Shown: positions 1 to 8,474 of the stretch, one piece after another
Layout: each line of letters opens with the position of its first letter
Position numbering within the stretch: the stretch's first letter is position 1
Origin: Nocardia altamirensis NBRC 108246
Lineage (GTDB): Bacteria > Actinomycetota > Actinomycetes > Mycobacteriales > Mycobacteriaceae
Direction of reading: 5' to 3'
Length of the DNA stretch: 64,000 bases
NCBI RefSeq assembly: GCF_001612685.1
Contig: NZ_BDAY01000018.1
Span: forward strand, 29,776 to 93,775
Notes under the pieces: generated by a model
Seen by the model: the letters and a program-made list of their open reading frames with translations, nothing else
What the model was told of the DNA's origin: nothing
Database searches by the model: none
Made by a program: the position numbers and the translations under genes

Positions 1-44
1 GCCGTGCGGAACGGCACGACCTTCTTCTTCCGATTGAAGACCAT
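1..44 (-). CDS. map: methionine aminopeptidase type I, N-terminal end only
   Basis: Only the first 14 codons lie in the window. They read M-V-F-N-R-K-K-K-V-V-P-F-R-T, which matches the usual start of actinobacterial type I methionine aminopeptidase, the enzyme that removes the initiator methionine from new proteins. The ATG is 29 bases after the adk stop, with a GGAG-type ribosome site about 10 bases upstream. The order secY-adk-map is the classical end of the spc operon, and this supports the call. The gene runs off the left edge, so no catalytic residue can be seen. Confidence 0.8.
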   Translation of the reverse strand, partial: MVFNRKKKVVPFRT

Positions 45-73
45 TCGGCCTCAGCGCTCCGTCAAGTGGGGCA

Positions 74-619
74 TCAGTGGCCCAGCGCGCGCAGTGCGCG
101 CGCGTTGACCTCGTCGACCTCGCCGATACCGTCCACCGAGACGACAAGGCCGTCGTAGTGATCCAGCAGCGGCTCGGTCTCCTCGCGGTACACCCGGAGC
201 CGGTTACGGATCACGCCTTCGTTGTCATCGTCGCGGCCACGGGCGAGCATCCGCTCGACCACCGTGTCCTCGGCCACCACAAAACACAACACCGCGTCGA
301 GCTTGGTGTCCATGTCCTTGAGGATCCGCTCCAACGCGTCGGCCTGATCGACCGTGCGCGGGTAACCGTCCAGGACAAAACCGTTCACGGCATCGGGCTC
401 GGCCACCCTGGCCTCGACCATGCGGTTGGTGACATCGCTCGGCACGAGATCGCCTGCGTCCATGTACTTCTGCGCTTCGCGGCCGAGCAGCGTCTGCTGG
501 CTGATGTTCGCACGAAAGAGATCCCCGGTGGAGATGTGCGGGACGCCAAGCTTCTCCGACAGCAGCACAGCCTGGGTGCCCTTGCCTGCACCCGGCGGAC
601 CGAGCAGTACAACTCTCAC
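74..619 (-). CDS. adk: adenylate kinase
   Basis: Cytosolic enzyme that interconverts ATP + AMP and 2 ADP. The 181-residue protein has the P-loop GPPGAGKGT at residues 7-15, the AMP-site stretch STGDLFR near residue 30, the G-Y-P-R-T motif near residue 85, and the LID arginines in RGRDDD. There is no zinc-binding Cys cluster in the LID and the length is that of the short-LID adenylate kinases typical of mycobacteria and relatives. The ATG overlaps the secY stop by four bases (ATGA), so translation is probably coupled. It is the second gene of the secY-adk-map unit. Confidence 0.97.
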   Translation of the reverse strand: MRVVLLGPPGAGKGTQAVLLSEKLGVPHISTGDLFRANISQQTLLGREAQKYMDAGDLVPSDVTNRMVEARVAEPDAVNGFVLDGYPRTVDQADALERILKDMDTKLDAVLCFVVAEDTVVERMLARGRDDDNEGVIRNRLRVYREETEPLLDHYDGLVVSVDGIGEVDEVNARALRALGH

Positions 620-1944
620 TTGAGGAACCCTTCGTAATTACGATTCATCAGCTGACTTTCGATCTGCTTCACCGTGTCGAGGCCGACGCTCACCATGATG
701 AGCACCGCGGTGCCACCGAACGGGAGGTTCTGGCCACCACCGGAAGCGCCGATGTCGAGGAACAGATTCGGCAGGACAGCTACGAGACCGAGGTAGATCG
801 AGCCGGGGAGGGTGATGCGGCTCAGGACATAGTTCAGGTAATCGGCGGTGGGCTTGCCGGGGCGGTAGCCCGGAATGAAGCCACCGAACTTCTTCATCTC
901 GTCCGCGCGTTCCTCCGGGTTGAAGGTGATCGCGACGTAGAAGTAGGTGAAGAAGACGATCATGCCGAAGTAGATCGCGATGTAGACCGGGTTGCCCGGG
1001 TTCACCAGGTACTTCGAAATGATCTCCTGCCACCAACTCTGATCCGGATTGGTCCGCGAGGAGGTGAGCTGCGAGATCAGGTTCGGCAGGTACAGCAGCG
1101 AGGACGCGAAGATCACCGGGATGACACCGGCCTGGTTGACCTTCAGCGGCAGGTAGGTCGAAGAGCCGCCGTACATCTTCCGGCCGACCACGCGTTTGGC
1201 GTACTGCACCGGGATGCGGCGCTGGCCCTGCTCGACGAAGACGACGGCGACGATGATCGCGAAGGCCGCGACACATACCAGGCCGAACACGATGCCGCCG
1301 CGGCTGTCCAGGATGGACTTGCCCTCGGTCGGGATACGCGCGGCGATACCGGCGAAGATCAGCAGCGACATACCGTTGCCGACACCACGCTCGGTGATCT
1401 GCTCACCGAACCACATGACAAGGGCCGCACCGGCGGTCATCACCAGCACGATGATGATCATCGCGAAGATGCCGTTGTCGGCGAGGATCTTGTCCTGGTT
1501 CTTGCAGCCCTGCAGCAGCTGACCGCGCGAAGCCAGCGCGACCAGACCGGTGGCCTGCAGGATCGCCAGAGCGATCGACAGATACCTGGTGTACTGCGTC
1601 ATCTTGGTCTGGCCGGATTGGCCTTCCTTGCGCAGTTCCTCGAACCGCGGGATGACGACAGTCAGCAGCTGGATGATGATGCTCGCCGTGATGTACGGCA
1701 TGATGCCGATCGCGAACACCGAGAGCTGCAGCAGCGCACCACCTGAGAACAGGTTGATCAGCTGATAGATGCCGCCGGACTCACCGCCGGACACCTCTTT
1801 GATGCAGTCCTGGACGGCCTGGTAATCGACACCGGGGGACGGCAGCGCGGCACCCAGACGGTACAGCGCGATCAACCCCAGCGTGAAGAGAATCTTCCGC
1901 CGTAAGTCCGGAGTCCGGAAGGCCGATACGAAGGCGGAAAGCAC
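616..1944 (-). CDS. secY: preprotein translocase subunit SecY
   Basis: Central channel subunit of the SecYEG translocase in the cytoplasmic membrane. The 442-residue protein has about ten hydrophobic segments. Family signatures are seen at the N terminus ([19 protein letters not shown]) and in the conserved cytosolic loop [10 protein letters not shown] followed by a run ending in [20 protein letters not shown]. The start is GTG at 1944, preceded by a strong AGGAGGA ribosome site. A gap of about 180 bases with a long hairpin separates it from rplO upstream, so it may be transcribed partly from its own promoter. It overlaps adk by four bases. Confidence 0.97.
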   Translation of the reverse strand: MLSAFVSAFRTPDLRRKILFTLGLIALYRLGAALPSPGVDYQAVQDCIKEVSGGESGGIYQLINLFSGGALLQLSVFAIGIMPYITASIIIQLLTVVIPRFEELRKEGQSGQTKMTQYTRYLSIALAILQATGLVALASRGQLLQGCKNQDKILADNGIFAMIIIVLVMTAGAALVMWFGEQITERGVGNGMSLLIFAGIAARIPTEGKSILDSRGGIVFGLVCVAAFAIIVAVVFVEQGQRRIPVQYAKRVVGRKMYGGSSTYLPLKVNQAGVIPVIFASSLLYLPNLISQLTSSRTNPDQSWWQEIISKYLVNPGNPVYIAIYFGMIVFFTYFYVAITFNPEERADEMKKFGGFIPGYRPGKPTADYLNYVLSRITLPGSIYLGLVAVLPNLFLDIGASGGGQNLPFGGTAVLIMVSVGLDTVKQIESQLMNRNYEGFLK

Positions 1945-2069
1945 AGATCCTCCTGGCGAACGACATGGTCAGGACATGGATATTTCAGCAATGTCCAGTT
2001 TCCCTGATTCGGCACAGGGGGACGCTGAAAACCATGACGAGGCTTGGCAGACAACAATGGAACTCTAAC

Positions 2070-2109
2070 AGTGGCACCGGACGAGCCTTCACTCATCCGG
2101 TGCCACTGA
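2070..2109 (-). terminator. long hairpin between rplO and secY
   Basis: A 13-bp perfect inverted repeat (CAGTGGCACCGGA at 2070-2082, its complement at 2097-2109) extends inward by three more pairs, leaving a six-base loop. The one non-Watson-Crick position (2083 with 2096) is a G-U pair in the minus-strand RNA but a mismatch in the plus-strand RNA, so the minus transcript is the likely functional one. Only a short T-rich stretch (TTAGAGTT) follows. It could be a terminator or attenuator for the ribosomal-protein part of the operon, with secY-adk-map read from a downstream promoter in 1945-2069. Confidence 0.6.
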
Positions 2110-2123
2110 TGTTCAGAGTACCG

Positions 2124-2567
2124 TCAGCCCAGCTCGGTGACGGTGCCACCGGCCGCGGTGATCTTTTCCTTCGCTGCGCCGGTGACCTTGTCGACGGTCA
2201 CCTGGACCGCGACACCGATCTCACCGTCGCCGAGGACCTTCACCAGCTGGTTCTTGCGAACCGCGCCGGCCGCGACGAGCTCGGCCTTGCCGATCTCACC
2301 GCCCTCGGGGAACAGCTTGGCGATAGCGCCGACATTCACGACCTGGTATTCCGTGCGGAACCGGTTCGTGAAGCCCTTGAGCTTGGGCAGCCGCATGTGC
2401 AGCGGCATCTGCCCACCCTCGAAGGCAGCCGGGACGTTCTTGCGAGCCTTGGTGCCCTTGGTACCACGGCCCGCGGTCTTACCCTTGGAACCCTCACCAC
2501 GGCCGACCCGAGTCTTCTCGGTCTTGCTACCGGGCGCGGGACGCAGGTGATGCAACTTGATGGTCAT
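2124..2567 (-). CDS. rplO: 50S ribosomal protein L15
   Basis: Large-subunit ribosomal protein L15, 147 residues from the ATG at 2567 (M-T-I-K-L-H-H-L). The start is preceded by GAGGAGG inside the end of rpmD, and only one base separates it from the rpmD stop. The glycine- and lysine-rich N-terminal stretch [19 protein letters not shown] is the L15 signature. An in-frame start 15 bases upstream would only add M-R-R-S-D and lies inside rpmD, so it was not used. A strong hairpin follows the gene. Confidence 0.96.
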   Translation of the reverse strand: MTIKLHHLRPAPGSKTEKTRVGRGEGSKGKTAGRGTKGTKARKNVPAAFEGGQMPLHMRLPKLKGFTNRFRTEYQVVNVGAIAKLFPEGGEIGKAELVAAGAVRKNQLVKVLGDGEIGVAVQVTVDKVTGAAKEKITAAGGTVTELG

Positions 2568-2568
2568 G

Positions 2569-2748
2569 TCAGACCTCCTCAACTGTCACGAGGTGGCGCA
2601 CGACGTTGATCAGGCCACGGTTCTGCGGGGTGTCCTCGCGAACCACGGTCTGCCGGATCTTGCGGAGCCCGAGCGTGCGCATGCTGTCACGCTGGTTCTG
2701 CTTCGCGCCGATCGTGCTCTTGATCTGGGTCACCTTGAGATCTGCCAT
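2569..2748 (-). CDS. rpmD: 50S ribosomal protein L30
   Basis: Large-subunit ribosomal protein L30, 59 residues, starting [14 protein letters not shown] and ending in H-L-V-T-V-E-E-V. The length and the pattern K-x-T-Q-x-x-S-x-I-G, then R-x-T-L-x-L-R-K-I, are those of bacterial L30. The ATG shares one base with the rpsE TAA stop (TAATG), and the stop is one base before the rplO ATG, so the three genes are tightly coupled. Confidence 0.96.
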   Translation of the reverse strand: MADLKVTQIKSTIGAKQNQRDSMRTLGLRKIRQTVVREDTPQNRGLINVVRHLVTVEEV

Positions 2749-3413
2749 TACCTGGCACCTCCCACAGCCTGGGCGCGCGCACGCAGCATGCCCGCAGGGG
2801 CAACGTCTTCGAGCGAGAGACCACGGCGAGCCGCAACCTCTTCCGGGCGCTGCAGCATCTTGAGTGCGGCGACCGTCGCGTGCACGACGTTGATGGCGTT
2901 GTCGCTACCGAGCGACTTCGCCAGGATGTCATGGATGCCAGCGCATTCCAGCACGGCACGAGCCGCACCACCGGCGATCACACCGGTACCCGGCGAGGCC
3001 GGGCGCAGCATGACGACACCGGCCGCCGCCTCACCCTGAACCGGGTGGACGATGGTGCTGCCGATCATCGGGACGCGGAAGAAGCTCTTGCGAGCCTCCT
3101 CGACACCCTTCTGGATGGCCGCGGGAACTTCCTTGGCCTTGCCGTAGCCGACGCCGACCAGACCGTTGCCGTCACCGACGATCACGAGGGCGGTGAAGCT
3201 GAAGCGACGACCACCCTTCACGACCTTGGAGACGCGGTTGATCGCGACGACGCGCTCGAGCTGGTTCTTCTCTGCGGCGTTGTCGCGACGGTTGTCGCCA
3301 CCGCCACGACGGTCGCGGCCACCGCCACGGTTGTCGCGGTTGTCGCCGCCACCGGCGGCACCATTCTGTCCGGCGGGTCCGTTGCCGCCGTCACGCCGTT
3401 GACGTCCCGGCAT
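2748..3413 (-). CDS. rpsE: 30S ribosomal protein S5
   Basis: Small-subunit ribosomal protein S5, 221 residues, with a role in translational accuracy. The S5 core starts near residue 50 ([20 protein letters not shown]) and includes the G-x-G-x-A-K-E-V-P loop. Before it lies an extension of about 45 residues very rich in Gly, Arg, Asn and Asp, which is common in mycolata S5 proteins and probably disordered. The start ATG is at 3413. There are 31 bases between it and the rplR stop. The gene sits in the expected order rplR-rpsE-rpmD. Confidence 0.96.
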   Translation of the reverse strand: MPGRQRRDGGNGPAGQNGAAGGGDNRDNRGGGRDRRGGGDNRRDNAAEKNQLERVVAINRVSKVVKGGRRFSFTALVIVGDGNGLVGVGYGKAKEVPAAIQKGVEEARKSFFRVPMIGSTIVHPVQGEAAAGVVMLRPASPGTGVIAGGAARAVLECAGIHDILAKSLGSDNAINVVHATVAALKMLQRPEEVAARRGLSLEDVAPAGMLRARAQAVGGAR

Positions 3414-3444
3414 CAGACGTTCCCTTCATTCATGTTTGCAGTCA

Positions 3445-3852
3445 TCAGAACTTCAACCCCGCTTCGCGAGCGGCATCGGCGAGCGCCGCGATCCGGCCGT
3501 GGTAATCGTGGCCACCACGGTCGAACACGACAGTCTCGATGCCTGCGGCCTTGGCACGCTCGGCCAGCAGTTCGCCGACCTTCTTGCTCTTGGCCGACTT
3601 GTCGCCGTCCAGCGCGCGCACGTCCGCCTCGATGGAGGACGCGGCAGCGATGGTCTTGCCGACCGAGTCGTCCACCAGCTGCGCGTGCAGGTGCCGCGAA
3701 GAGCGGTTGACCACCAGGCGCGGACGCTCGGTGGTGCCTTCGACCTTCTTGCGGAGACGGAAGTGACGGCGGGTCTTCGACAGCCGACGCGTCGTGGACG
3801 CGTCCTTGCCGCGCGGCTTGCGCTTGGCGATCTGGTTTTCGGTTTGCGCCAT
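3445..3852 (-). CDS. rplR: 50S ribosomal protein L18
   Basis: Large-subunit, 5S-rRNA-binding protein L18, 135 residues from the ATG at 3852 ([11 protein letters not shown]). The core [19 protein letters not shown] and the ending [17 protein letters not shown] are typical. A GTG two codons upstream (3858) would overlap the rplF stop. The ATG two bases after that stop fits better. It is part of the rpsH-to-rplO unit. Confidence 0.96.
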   Translation of the reverse strand: MAQTENQIAKRKPRGKDASTTRRLSKTRRHFRLRKKVEGTTERPRLVVNRSSRHLHAQLVDDSVGKTIAAASSIEADVRALDGDKSAKSKKVGELLAERAKAAGIETVVFDRGGHDYHGRIAALADAAREAGLKF

Positions 3853-3854
3853 GA

Positions 3855-4394
3855 TCACTTACCCGTCTTTCCGACCTTGCGGCGAACGACCTCGCCGGCG
3901 TAGCGGATGCCCTTGCCCTTGTACGGGTCGGGCTTACGCAGTCCGTGAATGACGGCGGAGATCTGACCGACCGCCTGCTTGTCGATACCGGACACAGAGA
4001 ACTTGGTGGGCGATTCCACCGCGAAGGTGATGCCAGCGGGCGCCTCGATCGGCACCGGGTGGCTGTAGCCGAGCGCGAACTCGAGGTTCGAACCCTTGGC
4101 CTGCACGCGGTAACCGACGCCGAAGATTTCCATCTTCTTCTCGTAGCCCTTGGTGACGCCTTCGATCATGTTGGCGACCAGGGTGCGGGTCAGGCCGTGC
4201 AGCGAGCGGTTCTGGCGCTCGTCGTTCGGGCGAACAACCTCGAGCTGACCGTCCTCGCCCTTGGCGATGGTGATCGGCTCAGCGACCGTGTGCGACAGGG
4301 TGCCCTTCGGCCCCTTCACCGAGACCTGCTGGCCCTCGATGGAAACCTCGACACCGGCCGGAATTGCGATGGGCTTCTTGCCAATACGCGACAT
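3855..4394 (-). CDS. rplF: 50S ribosomal protein L6
   Basis: Large-subunit ribosomal protein L6, 179 residues, beginning M-S-R-I-G-K-K-P-I and containing the second-domain signature [18 protein letters not shown] near the C terminus. The length is normal for the family. The ATG is 15 bases after the rpsH stop, with a GGGGAGG ribosome site in that gap. Confidence 0.97.
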   Translation of the reverse strand: MSRIGKKPIAIPAGVEVSIEGQQVSVKGPKGTLSHTVAEPITIAKGEDGQLEVVRPNDERQNRSLHGLTRTLVANMIEGVTKGYEKKMEIFGVGYRVQAKGSNLEFALGYSHPVPIEAPAGITFAVESPTKFSVSGIDKQAVGQISAVIHGLRKPDPYKGKGIRYAGEVVRRKVGKTGK

Positions 4395-4409
4395 TTGTCC
4401 TACCTCCCC

Positions 4410-4808
4410 TTACCAGACGTAGGCGAGGACTTCCCCGCCTACACCTTGCTTGGCCGCCTGGCGATCGGTGAGCAGACCGGTCGACGTGGAGATGATCGCC
4501 ACGCCGAGGCCGCCCAGGACCTTGGGCAGGTTGGTGGACTTCGCGTACACACGCAGACCCGGCTTCGAAACGCGGCGCAGGCCCTGCAGGCTGCGCTCAC
4601 GGCTCGGGCCGTACTTCAGATCGACGACGAGGGCCTTGCCAACGGTCGCATCTTCGGTCCGGTAGTCGGCGATGTAACCCTCGCGCTTCAAGATCTCGGC
4701 GATGTTCGCCTTGAGCTTCGAGTGCGGAGCCTTCACCTGATCGTGGTACGCCGAGTTGGCGTTGCGCAGACGCGTCAGGAAGTCTGCGATCGGATCAGTC
4801 ATGGTCAT
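4410..4808 (-). CDS. rpsH: 30S ribosomal protein S8
   Basis: Small-subunit ribosomal protein S8, 132 residues, starting [14 protein letters not shown] and ending in the signature [20 protein letters not shown]. Length and start match mycobacterial S8. It is normally the gene right after rpsN in the spc operon, but here about 3.7 kb separates the two. It is therefore the first gene of a separate transcription unit, with a promoter-like motif about 220 bases upstream. Confidence 0.97.
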   Translation of the reverse strand: MTMTDPIADFLTRLRNANSAYHDQVKAPHSKLKANIAEILKREGYIADYRTEDATVGKALVVDLKYGPSRERSLQGLRRVSKPGLRVYAKSTNLPKVLGGLGVAIISTSTGLLTDRQAAKQGVGGEVLAYVW

Positions 4809-5026
4809 AGTTCGACCTTGACACCTTTCTCGCTACGGTTCCCATACAACGCCGACGCGCTTCAACAGCACGTCAACCGTGGGCCTATAGCAATTCGGCG
4901 GTCCGGCCGACACTTGTCGACCGGATTGAGTTCTCGTGAGAGTTCTCGGTACCCGGGCCGTCCCACATGTGGGCGCAGTCACTGCGCCAAGACATGCGGA
5001 CACAGAGGTGCCCGAGCAACCGGTCT

Positions 5027-5055
5027 AGTGTAGACAACCCCCAGCTCGGACCCAA
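5027..5055 (-). promoter_or_regulatory. promoter of the rpsH unit
   Basis: On the minus strand TTGGGT (5055-5050) and TACACT (5032-5027) are spaced by 17 bases, giving a SigA-like promoter. The -10 box and the bases after it, CTACACTAGACCGGTTGC (5033-5016), are identical over 18 bases to the sequence upstream of rplN at 10171-10154. The two copies face ribosomal-protein genes at similar positions. This is good evidence that both halves of the split operon have their own matched promoter. Confidence 0.7.
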
Positions 5056-5172
5056 ATCCGGGCCCCGCGCGCTCCCGCCGCTCGGTTCACCGGCCGCCTG
5101 CCTGCCGACGTACTCGACCGCCTCTGGCCGGTCGTCGCCCGGCATCGCATTCATGCTCGAGAGCGTCGAGGG

Positions 5173-5235
5173 GGTACTGGTGTAGGTGGCTTCTCGCGAT
5201 TTGCCGCCACCAGTGCCCAGTGATCATCCGTCCAG
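5173..5235 (+). repeat. 63-bp hairpin repeat, copy A
   Basis: Aligns without gaps to 8402-8464 with 53 of 63 identical bases. The last part, with ATCATCCGTCCAG, is perfectly conserved. The copy folds into an imperfect hairpin in which several changes relative to copy B are replaced by G-U pairs. Both copies have the same orientation and lie at opposite ends of the toxin-containing insert. Confidence 0.8.
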
Positions 5236-5512
5236 GTTCGCGGGACGCGCACAGACCTGCCTGATTGGCAATCGTGCAGCTTATTGGACGCAACGACAGC
5301 GCAATGCGGCTGTATGCGGGTGGCCTGTGACCTGCGATCGCTGGGTCGGCACGACCCAGCAACCCTGAGAGGACACCTCAGCGAATGTCACGTGACCTCT
5401 ATTGCGCGGGGGTTGGTGCTGCCCATACTTCGTGGGGTACGCGTGCAGGCGTAACACTCCGAACGCCGATCACGGTGTACCGCCCGGAAACATTGCCGAG
5501 GAAGGATCGCGA

Positions 5513-5719
5513 GTGAACGTCCTGGTCGAGATGACCGCCCTGACCCTGAGCCGCCCCACCGCCGAGGCCGGCGACATCGAGCGCGCCGCCTGGTACGAGG
5601 CCAAAGCCAACCTCCACACCTACCTCGCCGAACAAGGTGGTTCCGACGCCGCAAGGGAAACCGCCCTCGCCCTCAGCGCCCACCAACGCTCCCTCGAACT
5701 GCTCGGCCACCAGAACTAA
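5513..5719 (+). CDS. small protein of unknown function
   Basis: A 68-residue protein from the GTG at 5513, chosen because AGGAAGGA lies seven bases upstream. The sequence is mostly alpha-helical in character, with W-Y-E-A-K-A-N-L-H-T-Y-L in the middle and a C-terminal half rich in Ala and Leu. There is no signal peptide, membrane segment or cysteine. It lies alone on the plus strand inside the insert that splits the ribosomal operon. I do not recognise the family. The clear ribosome site and third-position G/C bias make it likely to be a real gene. Confidence 0.6.
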   Translation: MNVLVEMTALTLSRPTAEAGDIERAAWYEAKANLHTYLAEQGGSDAARETALALSAHQRSLELLGHQN

Positions 5720-5995
5720 CCCCCGGCGCCCCGCCCCAAACCAGCAGGGCGCCAGCAGTATCACCCCCACCGAGCCGCGCCCAACACCGCACCAGGCGGC
5801 TGCCCGCCTGCCCCGCCGGACTGCACCCCGTCGGTTCAGCAGCGGGGCGAGTTCTCAGATCGGCATCAGAGCGGCACAACACGCACGTCGTTTCCGGCGA
5901 GACCAGCTCCGCCGCCCCGACAAGGCAACTGGCCGATCGCACACCCGAACCCATTTGGCCCGTGCGGGATTCGCGTCCAGCGATTCACACCAGTT

Positions 5996-6199
5996 TCACC
6001 GCTGTTCGAACTCTGTGCCACTCGTATCATCGTAGAACTTCCGCGACGCTTGCCTCTGCTCCTCGGGCGGAACTGCAGCTATCTTTGCGCGAGCTTCAGC
6101 AAACATCTGCTTGGCTCGCTCTAATTCCTCGTCGCTCAGCGGCTCTAACCCCTCCTCTTCCAGCGACGAGAATTTTTTGCCGGCTATCTCCTTGCTCAT
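5996..6199 (-). CDS. small acidic protein, candidate immunity protein for the ART toxin
   Basis: A 67-residue protein, M-S-K-E-I-A-G-K-K-F at the start, rich in Glu and Lys and probably all helical (DEELERAKQMFAEARAKIAA). The ATG is eight bases after the stop of the ADP-ribosyltransferase toxin gene, in the place where polymorphic-toxin loci carry the cognate immunity gene. The base composition is lower in G+C than the ribosomal genes around it, as for the toxin. The immunity role is inferred only from position and size. No family is recognised. Confidence 0.55.
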   Translation of the reverse strand: MSKEIAGKKFSSLEEEGLEPLSDEELERAKQMFAEARAKIAAVPPEEQRQASRKFYDDTSGTEFEQR

Positions 6200-6207
6200 C
6201 TGGCACG

Positions 6208-7671
6208 CTACCTTTCGATCAACTCTATAAATGTCTTACCGGTACCGGGGTCAAAGGTTTTGCTCACCACTTGGAATCTGACACCTGGCGGAAACAGAAC
6301 CTCACTCTCAACGATCCCCGCAGCTTCAGTTGAAGAGTATTGAGATACATCTTTGCCAGTCTTCGAAATAATGGTGAATTGCGTATTTCCTGGAAACGCC
6401 GTCGAAGGTGAAGATGACGTGCTCGTGAACGCGTGCTCAGTCACCATCTCACCCGGTTTATAGTCGTCCAGAACACTTGCTGGAAGGTCAGTACCTCGGT
6501 ACACGGTGCCGTTGTGGTTGGGCAACTTCGACAGCGCTTCTTCGATGGCCCTAACCCTCGCCTCCTGCGATGCATCCAATGTACCGTTCCTCAGTGCTTG
6601 GTTGAGATCCCAATACCCAGGCCCAGTGTAGTCGGCCAGTGCATCGAGATCCTTCTGCGAAAGGGTCGCCCCAGGTCGGGTCTTGACACTACTATCCGTT
6701 TTGCCGCGCAATCGCTCATATAGATCCTTGATGGCCTGTTTGCCCTTTGCCAGCGCAACCTTCGCATCGTCGGCCAACCCCTTGAGCTGTAGGATTTTGC
6801 GGGCCCGCCACGCTGTGACGGCTCCTTTGATCTTCACGGCCCAGCGCCGCGCCGACTCGACAGCCTTGGCACCAGCGATCAAACCACCGACGCCGGTGAG
6901 GCAGGTGGCAATAACCATGACTGCCATATCGATTGCCGCTTCCTGAATGATGGCGTCGATGAAGCCCTTGATCTCGTTGCGGAGCTCCTCGATCGATTCC
7001 TTGTAGTCGAGGCAGGTTTTGCTGATCTGCTTGCAGGTATTGAGCAGCGCACCGATGGAGGTCTCTAGGGTCTTCAGGTCTTCCCGAACCTGCATCGCGT
7101 CGTCAGACTTCACACCATCGAAAAGGCTTGCAGCGATGGTGATTTTGTCTTTGGCATTGGTGTTCTGATAGATCGTGCCCAGCCGATCCCAGGCGTCCGC
7201 TGCCTTGGTCAGGGTGTCGGTGTTGCCGTCTGGGAGTGGGCAGTTGATGGCATCGAGTACTTCGATGGACGCTTTTGCCAAGCCTTGCGGGGTTCCTCCG
7301 GCTGCTGACGCCGGGAGTGCGTAAGGCCCGAAGGTGACTGTCGAGGCCGGGTCCTGCGGCCTCTCCGGTTGGGTTGTGCCTTTCAGCACGGCATCGGACT
7401 TGGCGTGTTCAAAACCGAGATCGTTTAGGGCAGTACCGTAGGCACGCAGAGTCGAGAAAGTCTGGTCGAAGAACGCTACGGCGTCGCGGGCCGATTCGTC
7501 ATAGGAGGTCGCCCATGCACGGCCGTCTTCGTCTCGTCCTGCCATCTGCCCGCAGCTATTGAGTTCGCCGAAAACGTACTTGAAGCTGTCGTTCAGAGCG
7601 ACGGCTGCATCGAAGCAGTTGGTCGCGGCCTGGTAGTAGACCTTGGGATCTACCTCAAGCGTCTCGCTCAT
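6208..7671 (-). CDS. WXG-type polymorphic toxin with C-terminal ADP-ribosyltransferase domain
   Basis: A 487-residue protein from the ATG at 7671, which overlaps the upstream WXG100 gene by four bases (ATGA). The N-terminal 230 residues are helical and resemble the ESX-secreted part of type VII toxins. A hydrophobic, glycine-containing segment lies near residues 245-270. The last 150 residues look like an R-S-E class mono-ADP-ribosyltransferase: Y391-R392-G393, F415-T-S417-T-S, and E455-S-E457 followed by V-L-F-P-P-G. These are the NAD-binding Arg, the STS strand and the E-x-E catalytic motif known from this fold. It would transfer ADP-ribose from NAD to a target in a rival or host cell. Secretion by an ESX system is inferred from the two WXG100 genes upstream. 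Confidence 0.8.
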   Translation of the reverse strand: MSETLEVDPKVYYQAATNCFDAAVALNDSFKYVFGELNSCGQMAGRDEDGRAWATSYDESARDAVAFFDQTFSTLRAYGTALNDLGFEHAKSDAVLKGTTQPERPQDPASTVTFGPYALPASAAGGTPQGLAKASIEVLDAINCPLPDGNTDTLTKAADAWDRLGTIYQNTNAKDKITIAASLFDGVKSDDAMQVREDLKTLETSIGALLNTCKQISKTCLDYKESIEELRNEIKGFIDAIIQEAAIDMAVMVIATCLTGVGGLIAGAKAVESARRWAVKIKGAVTAWRARKILQLKGLADDAKVALAKGKQAIKDLYERLRGKTDSSVKTRPGATLSQKDLDALADYTGPGYWDLNQALRNGTLDASQEARVRAIEEALSKLPNHNGTVYRGTDLPASVLDDYKPGEMVTEHAFTSTSSSPSTAFPGNTQFTIISKTGKDVSQYSSTEAAGIVESEVLFPPGVRFQVVSKTFDPGTGKTFIELIER

Positions 7672-7970
7672 ATGCCAAGGATCCGTCGGGCTTGGGACGC
7701 GGCGTTGGTGTAGCTTTCGTGCGCCTTCTTCAACGCATCCTCCAGCGCCGCAAGCCCGTCCTGCATATCGGTGACCCCGGCGGCCCACTCGCGGTGTGCG
7801 TCGCTGTAGGCCACTGCGGCGGAGCCGACCCAAACACCCTCGACCTCTTTGGCTTTCGCTTCGAGTTCGGCCAGCCGATCGGCAACCGCCGCTTTGTATC
7901 CGCGCATCCGAGCAGCCAACTGCTCGAGTTGGTCGAGGTCGACCGAGAAGGCCGGTGTGTCAGCGGACAT
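7668..7970 (-). CDS. WXG100 family protein
   Basis: A 100-residue protein from the ATG at 7970 (M-S-A-D-T-P-A-F-S-V), with GAGGAGC as ribosome site. It is a predicted helical hairpin with a central W-V-G turn near residue 46, the length and W-x-G motif of the WXG100 (EsxA/EsxB) family of type VII secretion. It starts 10 bases after the other WXG-like gene and overlaps the toxin gene by four bases. The three probably form one operon in which the small proteins act as secretion partners of the toxin. Confidence 0.8.
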   Translation of the reverse strand: MSADTPAFSVDLDQLEQLAARMRGYKAAVADRLAELEAKAKEVEGVWVGSAAVAYSDAHREWAAGVTDMQDGLAALEDALKKAHESYTNAASQARRILGI

Positions 7971-7980
7971 CAGCTCCTCC

Positions 7981-8292
7981 TCACGGCAGATCCAAAGAGC
8001 TGATCCCAGACGCACGGGACTGATCGGAGTCGTGCAGCGTTTCCGCAGTGACGCCCAACTTTTCGGCCAGCTCGAGCAACGCATCCCACACCTGGTCTGC
8101 GCCCTGGTGGAACTCATCCCATGCCGCGGTGAATGCGCCGGCGTTGTTCCCAGCCCAGCTCTCGATGGTCACTTTCGTATCGGTCACCAGCGACGCGTAC
8201 CCGGACTTGCACTCCTCGGCTATCTGGTACGCCAAGCGACCCAACGCTTTGACTTCCTCGGGATCAACCGCGAGTGATGACGGGTCTCCCAT
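7981..8292 (-). CDS. WXG100-like protein, first gene of the toxin operon
   Basis: A 103-residue protein from the ATG at 8292 (M-G-D-P-S-S-L-A-V-D), preceded by GGAGG nine bases upstream. Two predicted helices are joined by W-A-G near residue 46, the WXG100 pattern. A TTG three codons upstream is a weaker start. With the next gene it would form the usual WXG100 pair. The promoter should lie in 8293-8400. No ESX machinery gene is present in the window, so the secretion apparatus must be elsewhere. Confidence 0.75.
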   Translation of the reverse strand: MGDPSSLAVDPEEVKALGRLAYQIAEECKSGYASLVTDTKVTIESWAGNNAGAFTAAWDEFHQGADQVWDALLELAEKLGVTAETLHDSDQSRASGISSLDLP

Positions 8293-8400
8293 AGTCAACA
8301 ACCTCCTCGGTCATGGCCAAGTCGCAGCCTCCTCCGTCCCTACTATGACGCACCGGACCCCACTCTGGTTCCAGTGGATTCACGCCCGAGGACCCAAAGT

Positions 8401-8464
8401 GGGAACTGGTGGCGGGAGCCTCTCGCGTTTTCCCGCCACCAGTTCCCGGTGATCATCCGTCCAG
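8401..8464 (+). repeat. 63-bp hairpin repeat, copy B, with perfect 17-bp stem
   Basis: GGGAACTGGTGGCGGGA (8401-8417) and its exact complement (8431-8447) form a 17-bp stem around a 13-base loop, followed by the conserved tail that ends in ATCATCCGTCCAG at 8464. The copy matches 5173-5235 at 53 of 63 positions. It lies between the toxin operon and rpsN. Confidence 0.8.
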
Positions 8465-8474
8465 CTGCTGGAGA

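Larger units (their letters stand above)
4809..5512. other. gene-free stretch upstream of rpsH
   Basis: About 700 bases without a convincing gene. It holds the presumed rpsH promoter (5027-5055), a leader of roughly 210 bases to rpsH, one copy of the 63-bp hairpin repeat (5173-5235), and the upstream region of the small plus-strand gene that starts at 5513. Open frames here lack ribosome sites and recognisable protein features. Confidence 0.6.

Noticed and set aside
7672..7833. N-terminal extension of the ADP-ribosyltransferase toxin
   Set aside because: The 54 extra codons overlap the WXG100 gene in another frame and read as Arg/Gly-rich nonsense; the ATG at 7671 has the typical four-base overlap.
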